In this document: positions 33,761 to 41,824 of the stretch, piece after piece
Numbering within the stretch: the stretch's first letter is position 1
Layout: each line of letters opens with the position of its first letter
Source: a candidate division KSB1 bacterium
GTDB taxonomy: Bacteria; Zhuqueibacterota; Zhuqueibacteria; JANLFK01; Oleimicrobiaceae
NCBI GenBank assembly: GCA_024655945.1
Contig: JANLFK010000002.1
Coordinates: 306,610-370,609 of the forward strand
Direction of reading: 5' to 3'
Length of the DNA: 64,000 nt
The notes under the pieces: model-generated
Databases searched by the model: none
What the model saw: the letters and a program-made list of their open reading frames with translations, nothing else
Told to the model about the DNA's origin: nothing
Made by a program: the position numbers and the translations under genes

Positions 33761-34932
33761 GACGTGCGCCCTCGCAGAGCTTCTGTTGGCCGCATCTTGG
33801 CGATCTGTCGCGTCGGCAGGAAGCTCACCACGGTGACCGCGATGAGCACCAGCAATGTGGTGCCCACAACCAGCCCGGCGCTGTAGGCAGGGTAGATGCG
33901 GTCGGCGATGGCCATGCCCATGCTGTCTGCCACTTCTTTCGGCATACCCAGACCTTTGCTGGCAAAGTACAGCAATAGCGGGATGCCATACACGGCCCCG
34001 ACCACTGCCGCCAGCACGCCGTGCATCGCGCCCTCCACCGTGAAAAGGCCGACCACCTGCCTTCTGGTCATGCCCAAGGCCATCAACGTACCAATCTCCT
34101 TTCGCCGGCGGAAGATCGACAGCACCTGCGTGTCGAAAATGGCCAGCAGAGCCAGGGCCAACAGCACCAGGTACAGCACCGAGCTACCTGCGCTCTTGGT
34201 GCGGATTAAGGCCTCTATGTCTTGCAGCAGAAGATCCTGATTCTTAAACTCCCAGCCAAGTGCCCCGGCCGGCGGCGGGGTAGTCGGGTCGGCGACCAAG
34301 AGGGTGGCTTCCTCAGGCATGTCGAGCATCTCCCTGAGCCTTTCGAGGGGCACCCAGAGCTGTCCGTTGTCGATGGAGGCGACATCGGTCTTCATGATGT
34401 GGACAATCTTTGCCTCCTGGGCGTCGAAGGTGCCATTTCTGTCCCGCCAGCGCACCGTGAAGACGTCGCCAACTGTGAGTCGGCAACTGGTGGCCATGCG
34501 TCTGCCGATGATGGCGGGGATTTCCGGCCCTTCGCTCTGCAGCAAGGCGCTGGGGATTTTGAGAATCCGCTGCTCAGGGTCGATCCCCTTGAGGAGGGCG
34601 CTTTGCATTCGGCCGGCCGGGTAGATGCTGGCCTGCGCCACGAGGATGGGCGTCAGTTCCCCCCGCAAAACGCCCTCGCGCAACGGCGGAGGGAGAATGC
34701 CATGGGCCTGGTCAAGCGTGAAAGGGTCATAGGGGTCGTATGCAGGGTGCCAGAACTGGCCGCCGCCGATCTCCCAGGCGATGGTATCGCGGCGCGCCTG
34801 CCTGTTCCATCCTTCCAGTATCCCCTGAAACCAGATGATCACGACAAAGGAGAGGGAAAGCACAAACACGTTGAGCCAGCTGCGCAATCCTGCTCCCAGA
34901 AGGTTACGTAAGGCCAGCTTGACGGCCATCAT
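33757..34932 (-). CDS. FtsX/LolCE-type ABC transporter permease (first of two)
   Basis: 391 residues with the same topology as its downstream partner. There is a first helix at about 18-40, a periplasmic domain, and three C-terminal helices with IFRRRKEIGTLMALGMTRRQ, the typical coupling region of FtsX permeases. It ends in REALR-like MRPTEALRGRTS. ATG at 34932 overlaps the ATPase stop and is preceded by GGAGGTG inside that gene. The two permeases differ enough to suggest a heterodimer with LolD-type ATPase. Confidence 0.9.
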   Translation of the reverse strand: MMAVKLALRNLLGAGLRSWLNVFVLSLSFVVIIWFQGILEGWNRQARRDTIAWEIGGGQFWHPAYDPYDPFTLDQAHGILPPPLREGVLRGELTPILVAQASIYPAGRMQSALLKGIDPEQRILKIPSALLQSEGPEIPAIIGRRMATSCRLTVGDVFTVRWRDRNGTFDAQEAKIVHIMKTDVASIDNGQLWVPLERLREMLDMPEEATLLVADPTTPPPAGALGWEFKNQDLLLQDIEALIRTKSAGSSVLYLVLLALALLAIFDTQVLSIFRRRKEIGTLMALGMTRRQVVGLFTVEGAMHGVLAAVVGAVYGIPLLLYFASKGLGMPKEVADSMGMAIADRIYPAYSAGLVVGTTLLVLIAVTVVSFLPTRQIAKMRPTEALRGRTS

Positions 34933-35648
34933 GACCTGACACCTCCTTCGCCCTGCACAAACCGCTCGTCCTTGGTCACCTTGCCATCCACAAGCTGGAT
35001 CTTGCGCCTCAGGTACTGGATGACCTTCTCGTCGTGAGTGGCGAAGATGAAGGTAGTGCGGAATTGGCGGTTGAGCTCCGCCATGGTGCGCAGGATGTGG
35101 TGTGAGTTCTCCGCGTCCAGGTTGGCAGTGGGCTCATCGGCGAGCACGATCTCCGGCCTCTTGACCATCGCCCGGGCGATCGCTACCCGTTGACACTCGC
35201 CGCCGGACAATTGCGCCGGCCGCGAGTCTGCCTTGTCCGCCAGGCCAACCCACTCCAGCGCCTCGAGGACTGCCTTGCGCCGCTCGTGCGCGGGCACTTC
35301 CAGCAAGAGGAGGGGAAACTCCACGTTCTCGTAGGCAGTGTACACCGGAAAGAGGTTGGAGGTCTGAAAGATGAAGCCGAGATGGCGGTTGCGGAGACGT
35401 GCTGCCTCCTTATGGGAGAGCTCTCCTATCGAGTGACCCAGCACCACCACTCTCCCCTCGCTGGGCGTGTCCAACGAGCCGATGATGTTCAGCAGCGTGG
35501 TCTTGCCGGAGCCACTCGGCCCGACCACTCCGGCAAATTCTCCCCGCTCGAAAGCGAGGTCTATGCCGCGCAACGCGGAAAAGTGGCCGCTCCCCATGGG
35601 AAACCGCTTTACCAGATGCTCGATGGTGATCAGCTTGCTATCGTCCAT
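34929..35648 (-). CDS. LolD/MacB-type ABC transporter ATP-binding protein
   Basis: 239 residues that power the two FtsX permeases encoded downstream. Walker A is GPSGSGKTT (about 43-51), the Q loop is FQTSNLFPV, the signature is LSGGE (about 145) and Walker B is EIVLADEPTANLD. The H-loop reads FIFATHDEKV. The family-typical spacing and TANLD match MacB/LolD/FtsE. The ATG at 35648 follows GGAGACGG; the open frame reaches upstream to 35972 but that part is not protein-like. Part of the envelope operon. Confidence 0.95.
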   Translation of the reverse strand: MDDSKLITIEHLVKRFPMGSGHFSALRGIDLAFERGEFAGVVGPSGSGKTTLLNIIGSLDTPSEGRVVVLGHSIGELSHKEAARLRNRHLGFIFQTSNLFPVYTAYENVEFPLLLLEVPAHERRKAVLEALEWVGLADKADSRPAQLSGGECQRVAIARAMVKRPEIVLADEPTANLDAENSHHILRTMAELNRQFRTTFIFATHDEKVIQYLRRKIQLVDGKVTKDERFVQGEGGVRS

Positions 35649-35680
35649 TGTCCGTCTCCAATGTGAAACAGCTGGCCTCC

Positions 35681-36853
35681 TCAGTAATTGAAGACCGCCA
35701 GCACCTGCACGCCCTTGCCCGCGAATTGCGGCGCGCCGGACGTGGCTCGGTAGATTTGCAGGGCCTCGGGATTCCAAAAGGGCATGAGGTAGAACTGCCA
35801 ATTGTCGAGACTTCTGCGCCAGGAGGCGAAACGGTACCACGCTCGGTTGTGCCAGTCGTAGAAAACCACCCCGCTGAGCATGTCCACGATGCTCACCGGG
35901 TAGCTGGCCATGCCCGCGCTGAACGTGAACCGCTCCCCGGACTTCCACAGAGACTCGGCATTGCTCATCCACATCGTTTCGCCGAGCACATGTAGGCCGT
36001 TGCCAAGGCCAAAGGTGTAGTCTGCACCGAGTGTGGCCATTTTCTGGTAGCGCATCGCCGGCAGTTGGGCCTCAAACCGGCTGATGGCCGCTTCGACCCA
36101 CAGGCCAATGACGAGGTCCCACTTGCCATCGAAAGCGAGCCGACGCTCTGCGCTAGGGGTGCCCCCGCGGGAAGGACCCTCGCCAAGCAAGGCTGGAGAG
36201 ACGTCAGCGAAACGATGATGGAAGCTCAGCGCCACTTCTCCGGCTGGGACCGGAACTTGCACCCTACCCCCATCTTCCGGGTGCCCGGAGCTCGTGGGAA
36301 AGGCCTCCCACCCTTTCGGGCCCTCGTTGGCGAAAAGTACCCAGGCCCAGATCGTCGCATTGGCCAGGAAGTAATAGCGGCCCAAGATGCCGGTGACACC
36401 GTCGGCCAGCTGCAGCGGATCCCTGGGGTCAAGCCGGTCGAACCACATCAACGGGCGCAACAGCGTAGCCGAGCCGAAGTTCAGCTTCTGCAGGCCAGCG
36501 CGCACCTCCCACTGCGGACGCGATAGGCGTACCCAGGAGCGGTACAACTTCACCTTCGCCTGGACAGTGCGCCAGCCCTCGCACCAGCCAGAGACGTAGC
36601 CGTTGACCGACACCTCACCGTCGACGCTCCATCCTGGGCCCAGCTCGAGGGCGAAAGACAACTCCGGGAGGTAGCGCGCTCCCCCGTAAGAGCTTTCTGG
36701 CCTACTGGGCAGGTACCCTGCCCAGCCGGAGACCACGCCCGCGCAGTGCACGGACTCTCCACAAGGCGAAGCCCCAGGGAGCAACGCCACGAGAACCAGG
36801 ACGCAAAGGTACGGACACTGGGCCGTGCGTGTTCTTGGCCTATCTACCACCAT
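35681..36853 (-). CDS. Predicted outer-membrane beta-barrel in the ABC-exporter operon
   Basis: About 390 residues. A signal sequence (CPYLCVLVLVALLPGASPCG) is followed by alternating amphipathic strands such as LSFALELGPGWSVDGEVSVN, SWVRLSRPQWEVRAGLQKLN, KMATLGADYTFGLGNGLHVL and RFTFSAGMASYPV. The C-terminus ends in aromatic NY. The pattern is that of a porin-like or Alginate_exp-like barrel; no named family is certain. ATG at 36853 is chosen, and ATG at 36862 is also possible. The start overlaps the end of the SMP-30-like gene by 14 bases, so the two are coupled. As the outer-membrane partner of the ABC system it may help to place or receive the cargo. Confidence 0.65.
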   Translation of the reverse strand: MVVDRPRTRTAQCPYLCVLVLVALLPGASPCGESVHCAGVVSGWAGYLPSRPESSYGGARYLPELSFALELGPGWSVDGEVSVNGYVSGWCEGWRTVQAKVKLYRSWVRLSRPQWEVRAGLQKLNFGSATLLRPLMWFDRLDPRDPLQLADGVTGILGRYYFLANATIWAWVLFANEGPKGWEAFPTSSGHPEDGGRVQVPVPAGEVALSFHHRFADVSPALLGEGPSRGGTPSAERRLAFDGKWDLVIGLWVEAAISRFEAQLPAMRYQKMATLGADYTFGLGNGLHVLGETMWMSNAESLWKSGERFTFSAGMASYPVSIVDMLSGVVFYDWHNRAWYRFASWRRSLDNWQFYLMPFWNPEALQIYRATSGAPQFAGKGVQVLAVFNY

Positions 36854-37811
36854 GCTCGCCATCCCTCTGCTGCTCCACCCAGGGCAAGCGGGCACCAGGT
36901 ACCGAGACAGCGCAGCGGTAGACGCTGTTGGTCTCGGTTTCGGTGAGGAAAAGGTAGCGCATGCCCTCGCCGCCGAATGCCAAGCTGCTGGGTTTCCTCC
37001 CCGGCGCTGCCACGCGTACGATCACCCCTGGGTCGGGTGAGATGACGATAACGGCGCCGCCACCAAAGTGCGCCACGTAGAGGTTCCCCTTGACGTCAAA
37101 AGCCAGGCCGTCCGGGTCGCCGCCGGGCAGCTCCGCGAAAACCTCCTGGTCCGTAAGCATGCCGTCCTCGCGCACGGCAAACCGCAGCACCCGTTGTCGA
37201 GCCGATTCGCTCACGTAGAGTTTGCCATCCAAGGGCGAGAAAGCGATGCCATTGGGAAAGGCCAGGCCGCTTGCCGCCACCCATGAGGTGTCCCGGGCGA
37301 GATCCACACAGATGATCCTCCCATCCACTGCTTCGGCGCCATAAGTCTTCGGGTCGGTCACGTAGACCCGTCCCGACGAGTCCACGACCAGGTCGTTGGG
37401 GCGGTTAAACGGCGCCCCTTGCGGCCCCGCGCTCACGGCTGCCACCTCGCCGGAGGAGTTAATGCCGAGCAACAGCCGCCGCCCGAAATCGCACGCGTAG
37501 AGTCGCTGCCCAGGGCCCATCGCCAGGCCGTTAGGGCGCCCAGGCGGAGAAAGGATGACCAACGTGTCCACCCGCCCTTCCACCACGCGAGCAATCCAGC
37601 CGCCGTAGCAGTTCGCCACGTAGAGTGAACCCTCTCCATCCCACACCGGCCCCTCAGGGAAGTCCAAGCCCGAGGCGACCTGTCCCCAGCTTGACAGGTG
37701 CGGCATCTGGGGCCCGCGGCAGCCGAGCAAGAAAAGGCAGACGGCAAGCGCGACGCTCAAGACGAGGAATCCAGCTCCTCGTAGCGGCACAGCGCACTCC
37801 AGGCGTCTCAC
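36840..37811 (-). CDS. SMP-30/gluconolactonase-like lipoprotein
   Basis: 323 residues, six-bladed beta-propeller of the SMP-30/NHL type, anchored by a lipoprotein signal (GFLVLSVALAVCLFLLGC). Blades carry repeated motifs such as DFPEGPVWDGEGSLYVANC, NRPNDLVVDSSGRVYVTDP, LAFPNGIAFSPLDGKLYVSE and GDPDGLAFDVKGNLYVAHF. In SMP-30 enzymes the corresponding Glu (FPEGP), Asn (RPNDL), Asn (PNGIA) and Asp (DPDGLAFD) bind a divalent metal, and all four appear here. The open frame extends upstream to 38012, but I set the start at GTG 37811, which gives a proper signal peptide and has GAGGTGG nearby. First gene of the envelope operon. A lactonase activity or just a binding role is possible. Confidence 0.75.
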   Translation of the reverse strand: MRRLECAVPLRGAGFLVLSVALAVCLFLLGCRGPQMPHLSSWGQVASGLDFPEGPVWDGEGSLYVANCYGGWIARVVEGRVDTLVILSPPGRPNGLAMGPGQRLYACDFGRRLLLGINSSGEVAAVSAGPQGAPFNRPNDLVVDSSGRVYVTDPKTYGAEAVDGRIICVDLARDTSWVAASGLAFPNGIAFSPLDGKLYVSESARQRVLRFAVREDGMLTDQEVFAELPGGDPDGLAFDVKGNLYVAHFGGGAVIVISPDPGVIVRVAAPGRKPSSLAFGGEGMRYLFLTETETNSVYRCAVSVPGARLPWVEQQRDGEHGGR

Positions 37812-38155
37812 AGGCCACCTCTTGGCGTGAAAACCAGTGGCACGGCCCCGTGAACGGCCATGGTGCCAAAACCGCAGGTGGCAAACCACCCGCTCGGGGC
37901 CAAGGAAACTTGGAAAGCGGGAAAGAGGCCAGAACCTTCCCTTCGGACAGAATCGCCCACGAAGTGAGGACACCCCTTCACCGATTGGGCGGAGACCGAA
38001 GAGGAGGAGCAAGAGGGATTAGAAAGCAAGGAGAGGGGAAGACAGGCGCTGTAGCGAGCAGAGAGTATATGCCTCATCGCCATCTTCTCACCGCGACAGG
38101 AGCGATGCGCAACCGGACGGAAGAGGCCATCTAATTGCCTCCCGCAGTTATGCCA
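37812..38155. other. Gene-free interval upstream of the envelope operon
   Basis: About 340 bases between the SMP-30-like gene and the hairpin after tRNA-Lys(TTT). Part of it is an open-frame extension of the lipoprotein gene that does not look like protein. No consensus promoter was found, though the operon must begin here. Confidence 0.45.
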
Positions 38156-38177
38156 CCGGCCTCAGTAGCGAGGCCGG
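38156..38177 (-). terminator. Hairpin after tRNA-Lys(TTT)
   Basis: An 8-bp perfect stem, CCGGCCTC/GAGGCCGG, with a six-base loop, 18 bases beyond the tRNA 3' end. On the minus strand no T-run follows, so it may be a weak or factor-aided terminator. Confidence 0.4.
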
Positions 38178-38195
38178 CTTTAGGGGACACGCTGA

Positions 38196-38272
38196 TGGTG
38201 AGGGTGGCGGGAATCGAACCCACGACCAACGGCTTAAAAGGCCGCTGCTCTACCGAGCTGAGCTACACCCTC
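38196..38272 (-). tRNA. tRNA-Lys (anticodon TTT)
   Basis: Complete cloverleaf: acceptor GAGGGTG/CACCCTC, D arm AGCTC...GAGC, and anticodon stem GCGGC/GCCGT with loop CTTTTAA (anticodon TTT). The T arm contains GGTTCGATTCC. CCA is encoded. It has its own promoter 16 bases upstream. Confidence 0.97.
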
Positions 38273-38287
38273 ATTGTTTGCCGATGA

Positions 38288-38316
38288 AATATAGCAGTTT
38301 CCCCCCGAAAAGACAA
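38288..38316 (-). promoter_or_regulatory. Promoter of tRNA-Lys(TTT)
   Basis: TTGTCT (38316-38311), 17 bases, TATATT (38293-38288) on the minus strand. The same -10 sequence is used by tRNA-Lys(CTT) and the LamG gene. Confidence 0.85.
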
Positions 38317-38345
38317 CCGCAAATTGCGCCACCGCCTCGCCTCCG

Positions 38346-39563
38346 TCATGGCGTCGCTCTGCTGTCGCGTGAGGCCCGCTTTGCCAGCCTTTCCAGCTCC
38401 TCATAGGCTGCCAGGAGACGCTGCGAGGAGACACTCCAGTTGTAAGTCTCTATCACGGCCTTACGCCCGTTGGCACCGGCAGCGCGCTCCTGTCCGCGCA
38501 GTCTGAGCACGGCAGCAGCAAAGCTGTGGGGGTCATGGGAGGTAAAGACCTTACCACACTGGTGGGCTCGGACTACTCGTGCCAGCGGACGGGCGTCAGA
38601 CACCACCACCGGCTTGCCGAGCGCCATGTACTCGAACAACTTGTTCGGGGAAGTGGTGTTGATGCTCGGGTCCGCCGGGTGCGGCACGATGCACACCTGC
38701 GCAGCAGTGATGTACGAGGGGAAGAGACGGTGGTCAAGCCACCCGGTAACCTCCACATAGTCAGTGGCGCCGCGGAAATGCACAAAGCGACGCACATCCT
38801 CCTCACTTGGCCCTCCCCCGGCGATCACCAGTCGTGCATTTGGCACGCGCTGGCGGATGAGCGGCATAGCTTCGATGGCCGTCTCTAACCCCCGCTCCGG
38901 ACTCAACCAGCCTGTGTACAGGATGACATAGTCGTTCTTGTACTTGCCCACGATTTCCTGAGCCACTGGGTGTTGCCCCATGGCCTCCAAGTCAGGCGTG
39001 TTATGGATGACGGCAACGCGCTCATGCTGCACCCCAAGCTCCCGCAGGCGCTCCTCGGCCTCCTCGGTGACCACCAGCAGGTAGTCAGCAGCGCGCACGC
39101 ACACGCGGTCAAGAAGGTCTGCGCCGCGCGCATTGCGGAACACGCGGTTGAAGGTCCCTTTGAGCTTCCAGCTCCGCAGCGCCTCCGGGTAGTTCTCGTA
39201 CATGTCGTAGACCACCGGGATGCGCAACAGGCGACCCATGGCCAGCGCCAACGGCGCCATGGTCAAGTTGATGGCGTGGAACACATCAAAGCCTTCCGCC
39301 AGCACCAGCGGCACAAACTGCGCTACCCACACAGGGTTCCAGAAGATGGGCAGACGAACGAGCTGGCCGATTCCCCCGGCACCTGGCGCGATGTTGCGGA
39401 TGCGACGGATGCGGATCTGGCCATAGCTTTCCTGGTGCGGCCGCCCCTTGCGATTGTCGCACACCACCCAGACCTCGTGGCCAGCGCGCAGGAGAGCCTT
39501 TGCCGTGCGCCCCAGACGCACCTCGGGCGGAAAATCACTCTGAAAGAGCATGCATACCTTCAT
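38346..39563 (-). CDS. Glycosyltransferase family 4
   Basis: 405 residues, GT-B fold. The N-terminal domain has MLFQSDFPPEVRLGRTAKAL and VFHAINLTMAPLA. The nucleotide-sugar-binding C-terminal domain has VILYTGWLSPERGLETAIEA, LVIAGGGPSEED and the GT4 signature NTTSPNKLFEYMALGKPVV. It transfers a sugar from an activated donor to a lipid-linked oligosaccharide in polysaccharide synthesis. It is the last gene of the cluster, 6 bases from the epimerase gene. Sugar specificity unknown. Confidence 0.9.
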   Translation of the reverse strand: MKVCMLFQSDFPPEVRLGRTAKALLRAGHEVWVVCDNRKGRPHQESYGQIRIRRIRNIAPGAGGIGQLVRLPIFWNPVWVAQFVPLVLAEGFDVFHAINLTMAPLALAMGRLLRIPVVYDMYENYPEALRSWKLKGTFNRVFRNARGADLLDRVCVRAADYLLVVTEEAEERLRELGVQHERVAVIHNTPDLEAMGQHPVAQEIVGKYKNDYVILYTGWLSPERGLETAIEAMPLIRQRVPNARLVIAGGGPSEEDVRRFVHFRGATDYVEVTGWLDHRLFPSYITAAQVCIVPHPADPSINTTSPNKLFEYMALGKPVVVSDARPLARVVRAHQCGKVFTSHDPHSFAAAVLRLRGQERAAGANGRKAVIETYNWSVSSQRLLAAYEELERLAKRASRDSRATP

Positions 39564-39569
39564 GGGCGC

Positions 39570-40742
39570 TCATGCTCCCGGGTAAAATTCGTCAGGGCGA
39601 CGATCGCGCAGGCCAAAATGGAACAGCAGCGCCTCGACAACGCGGCGCGCCGCCTGTCCATCGCCGTACGGATTGGGCGCCGCGATGGCCTGCTTGTAGT
39701 GGGCAGCGTCGTCCAGGAGCTTCCGCGCCTCGGCCACAATGCGCGACACGTCGCAGCCGACAAGCCGCAACCAGCCCCCTGCGATCCCCTCCGGCCTTTC
39801 GGTCACCTCGCGCATCACCAAGACCGGTTTGCGCAAGGAAGGTGCCTCCTCCTGAATGCCCCCAGAATCGGTGAGGAGGAACAGCGAACGGCCTAAGAGG
39901 TTGATGAACGAGTAATAGTCCAACGGCTCAAGGAGATGAATCCTCGCATGGCCTCGCAGTCGCTCCTTGAACACCGCACGCACGTTCGGATTGAGGTGGA
40001 CAGGGAAAACCACCTGCAGGTCGGGGTACAGATTCACCAGCTGGAGGATCGCCTGCGCGATGCTCTCCATGGCGGGCCCCCAGTTCTCGCGGCGATGGGC
40101 GGTCACGGCCACGGTCTTCATGTTACCTTGCATGATGGCAGCCACTTGTGGGTCGCGAAAGCGCGGTCGTTCCTCCAAGATCGACTCCACGGCATCCACC
40201 ACCGTGTTGCCGGTGACGAAGACGGATTCGGCGCTCACGCCCTCGCGCAGGAGGTTTTCCTTGGCAAGCCGCGTCGGCGCAAAGTGGAGGTCGGCGAGCG
40301 CAGAGGTGAGCCTGCGGTTCAGCTCCTCAGGAAATGGGCTGTGCTTTTGCCCGGTCCGCAAACCCGCCTCCACGTGCGCCACGGTCACTTTGTGGTAGTA
40401 GCCACACAGGGAAGCCACAAACGTCGTCGTCGTGTCCCCCTGGACGATGATGACCTGGGGCATCACACGCCGCACCACCCCGTCGAGGCCCTGCAGGGCA
40501 TTGCAGGTCACCCTCGCCAAACTCTGGTTCTCTTCCATAATGTCCAGGTCGACATCTGGCACTATGCCAAAGACCTCGAGCATCTGGTCGAGCATGGTGC
40601 GGTGCTGCGCGGTCACCACCACGGTGGTGGCAAAGAGCTCAGGCTGCTGCCGCAGACGGGCTACTACCGGTGCCAGCTTGATCGTTTCGGGCCTCGTTCC
40701 AAACACCACCATGACCTTGATGGGTTTACGCACTCCTGTCAT
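39570..40742 (-). CDS. wecB: UDP-N-acetylglucosamine 2-epimerase (non-hydrolysing)
   Basis: 390 residues that interconvert UDP-GlcNAc and UDP-ManNAc. The family start is VMVVFGTRPETIKLAPV. Other conserved points are QHRTMLDQMLEVFGI, VQGDTTTTF, HVEAGLRTGQKHSPFPEE, VTAHRRENWGP and LLTDSGGIQEEAP. They include the His and Glu residues of the active site. With a WbpA-type dehydrogenase in the same cluster, N-acetylated uronic or mannosamine residues are probably part of the polymer. ATG at 40742. Confidence 0.95.
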   Translation of the reverse strand: MTGVRKPIKVMVVFGTRPETIKLAPVVARLRQQPELFATTVVVTAQHRTMLDQMLEVFGIVPDVDLDIMEENQSLARVTCNALQGLDGVVRRVMPQVIIVQGDTTTTFVASLCGYYHKVTVAHVEAGLRTGQKHSPFPEELNRRLTSALADLHFAPTRLAKENLLREGVSAESVFVTGNTVVDAVESILEERPRFRDPQVAAIMQGNMKTVAVTAHRRENWGPAMESIAQAILQLVNLYPDLQVVFPVHLNPNVRAVFKERLRGHARIHLLEPLDYYSFINLLGRSLFLLTDSGGIQEEAPSLRKPVLVMREVTERPEGIAGGWLRLVGCDVSRIVAEARKLLDDAAHYKQAIAAPNPYGDGQAARRVVEALLFHFGLRDRRPDEFYPGA

Positions 40743-40751
40743 GCAGATGTA

Positions 40752-41702
40752 CTACCTTTCTCTGCCGATGTACCACATGAAAGCCGCCCAAAAGGCCTCG
40801 GCCTTCCTGCGGCACAGGTTCCGGATCTCCGGGCGCAAGATCCCAAACAGCCACCATCCTGCCACGCGAAGGAGGGAGCCGGCTGCCAGCACGATCCGCG
40901 CCAGTGCGCTGCTCAGCGGGTGATGGTGCTTCTGGTAGAAGAGGTAACGGCTCTTGTGCAGTTGCACAAAAATGCGCGGTGCTACTGGGTCGCCACTTCC
41001 GCCGCCATGGTGGACCACCGTCGCCTCGGGCGTAAACCAGACCTCCCACCCTCTTTGCTTGGCGCGGTAGCACCAGTCCTGCTCCTCGCCGTAGAAAAAG
41101 AACCGCTCGTCCAAAAGCGCAACATCCTCGAGCGTGGCGCGCCGCGTCATCAAGAATGCCCCCTTCACATAGTCCACCTGCTCCAGGCGGTCGTAGGTGA
41201 AGTAGGTGAGGTGCATGCGACCGAAGAGCCTGCTCTGTGGGAAAAGCTTGTCCAGCAGCAGCGCCTCCCAGAGGATGCCGGCAAAGGTCATAAAGCTCTC
41301 GCACGAAGGTTGCCGACTGCCGTCAGGATTGACGAGCCTGCACCCGACCGCGCCAGCTTTTGGGCGCTTCTTGAGGAACTCCAGGCAATGCGAAAGCGCC
41401 CCCGGCCTGAGTTCTGTGTCGGAGTTGAGCAAGAGGAGATAATTGCCTTGCGCCAGGCGCAGGCCCTGATTGACCGCGCGCGCAAATCCGACATTGGCAC
41501 TGTTGTGCACCATGCGCACCTGCGGGAACTGGGCTCTGACCAGCTCGACGCTCCCATCGGTAGAAGCGTTGTCGACCACAATCACTTCCATCTTGATGCC
41601 ACCGGCCGTCGAGAAAATGGAACGGAGACAGCCGGCCAAGAGGTCGCGCGTGTTGTAGTTGGGGATGACTATGGAGAGCTCGGCGGACATTTTGCGCTTC
41701 AT
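40752..41702 (-). CDS. Glycosyltransferase family 2 (rhamnosyltransferase-like)
   Basis: 316 residues. The GT-A start SIVIPNYNTRDLLAGCLRSI is followed by the acceptor-side LLLLNSDTEL (DxD-like) and GAFLMTRRATLEDVALLDER, with FFYGEEQDWCYRAKQRGW. This is the typical arrangement of inverting rhamnosyltransferases that build O-antigen or EPS repeats. A short C-terminal hydrophobic part suggests membrane association. Starts ATG 41702 or 41690 are both possible. The donor may be dTDP-rhamnose, since dTDP-sugar genes lie in the cluster. Confidence 0.9.
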   Translation of the reverse strand: MKRKMSAELSIVIPNYNTRDLLAGCLRSIFSTAGGIKMEVIVVDNASTDGSVELVRAQFPQVRMVHNSANVGFARAVNQGLRLAQGNYLLLLNSDTELRPGALSHCLEFLKKRPKAGAVGCRLVNPDGSRQPSCESFMTFAGILWEALLLDKLFPQSRLFGRMHLTYFTYDRLEQVDYVKGAFLMTRRATLEDVALLDERFFFYGEEQDWCYRAKQRGWEVWFTPEATVVHHGGGSGDPVAPRIFVQLHKSRYLFYQKHHHPLSSALARIVLAAGSLLRVAGWWLFGILRPEIRNLCRRKAEAFWAAFMWYIGRER

Positions 41703-41824
41703 CTACCATGAGGTGATGCGAAGGTACCTTCTCGGGAAGTGGCAAGGCGGACTGGCCAAAGTTTCGGCAGGAGATACTCGCCGAGTGCTGTCCGCAAAAG
41801 CGGGAAACGTGCTTAGGGCAGGCA

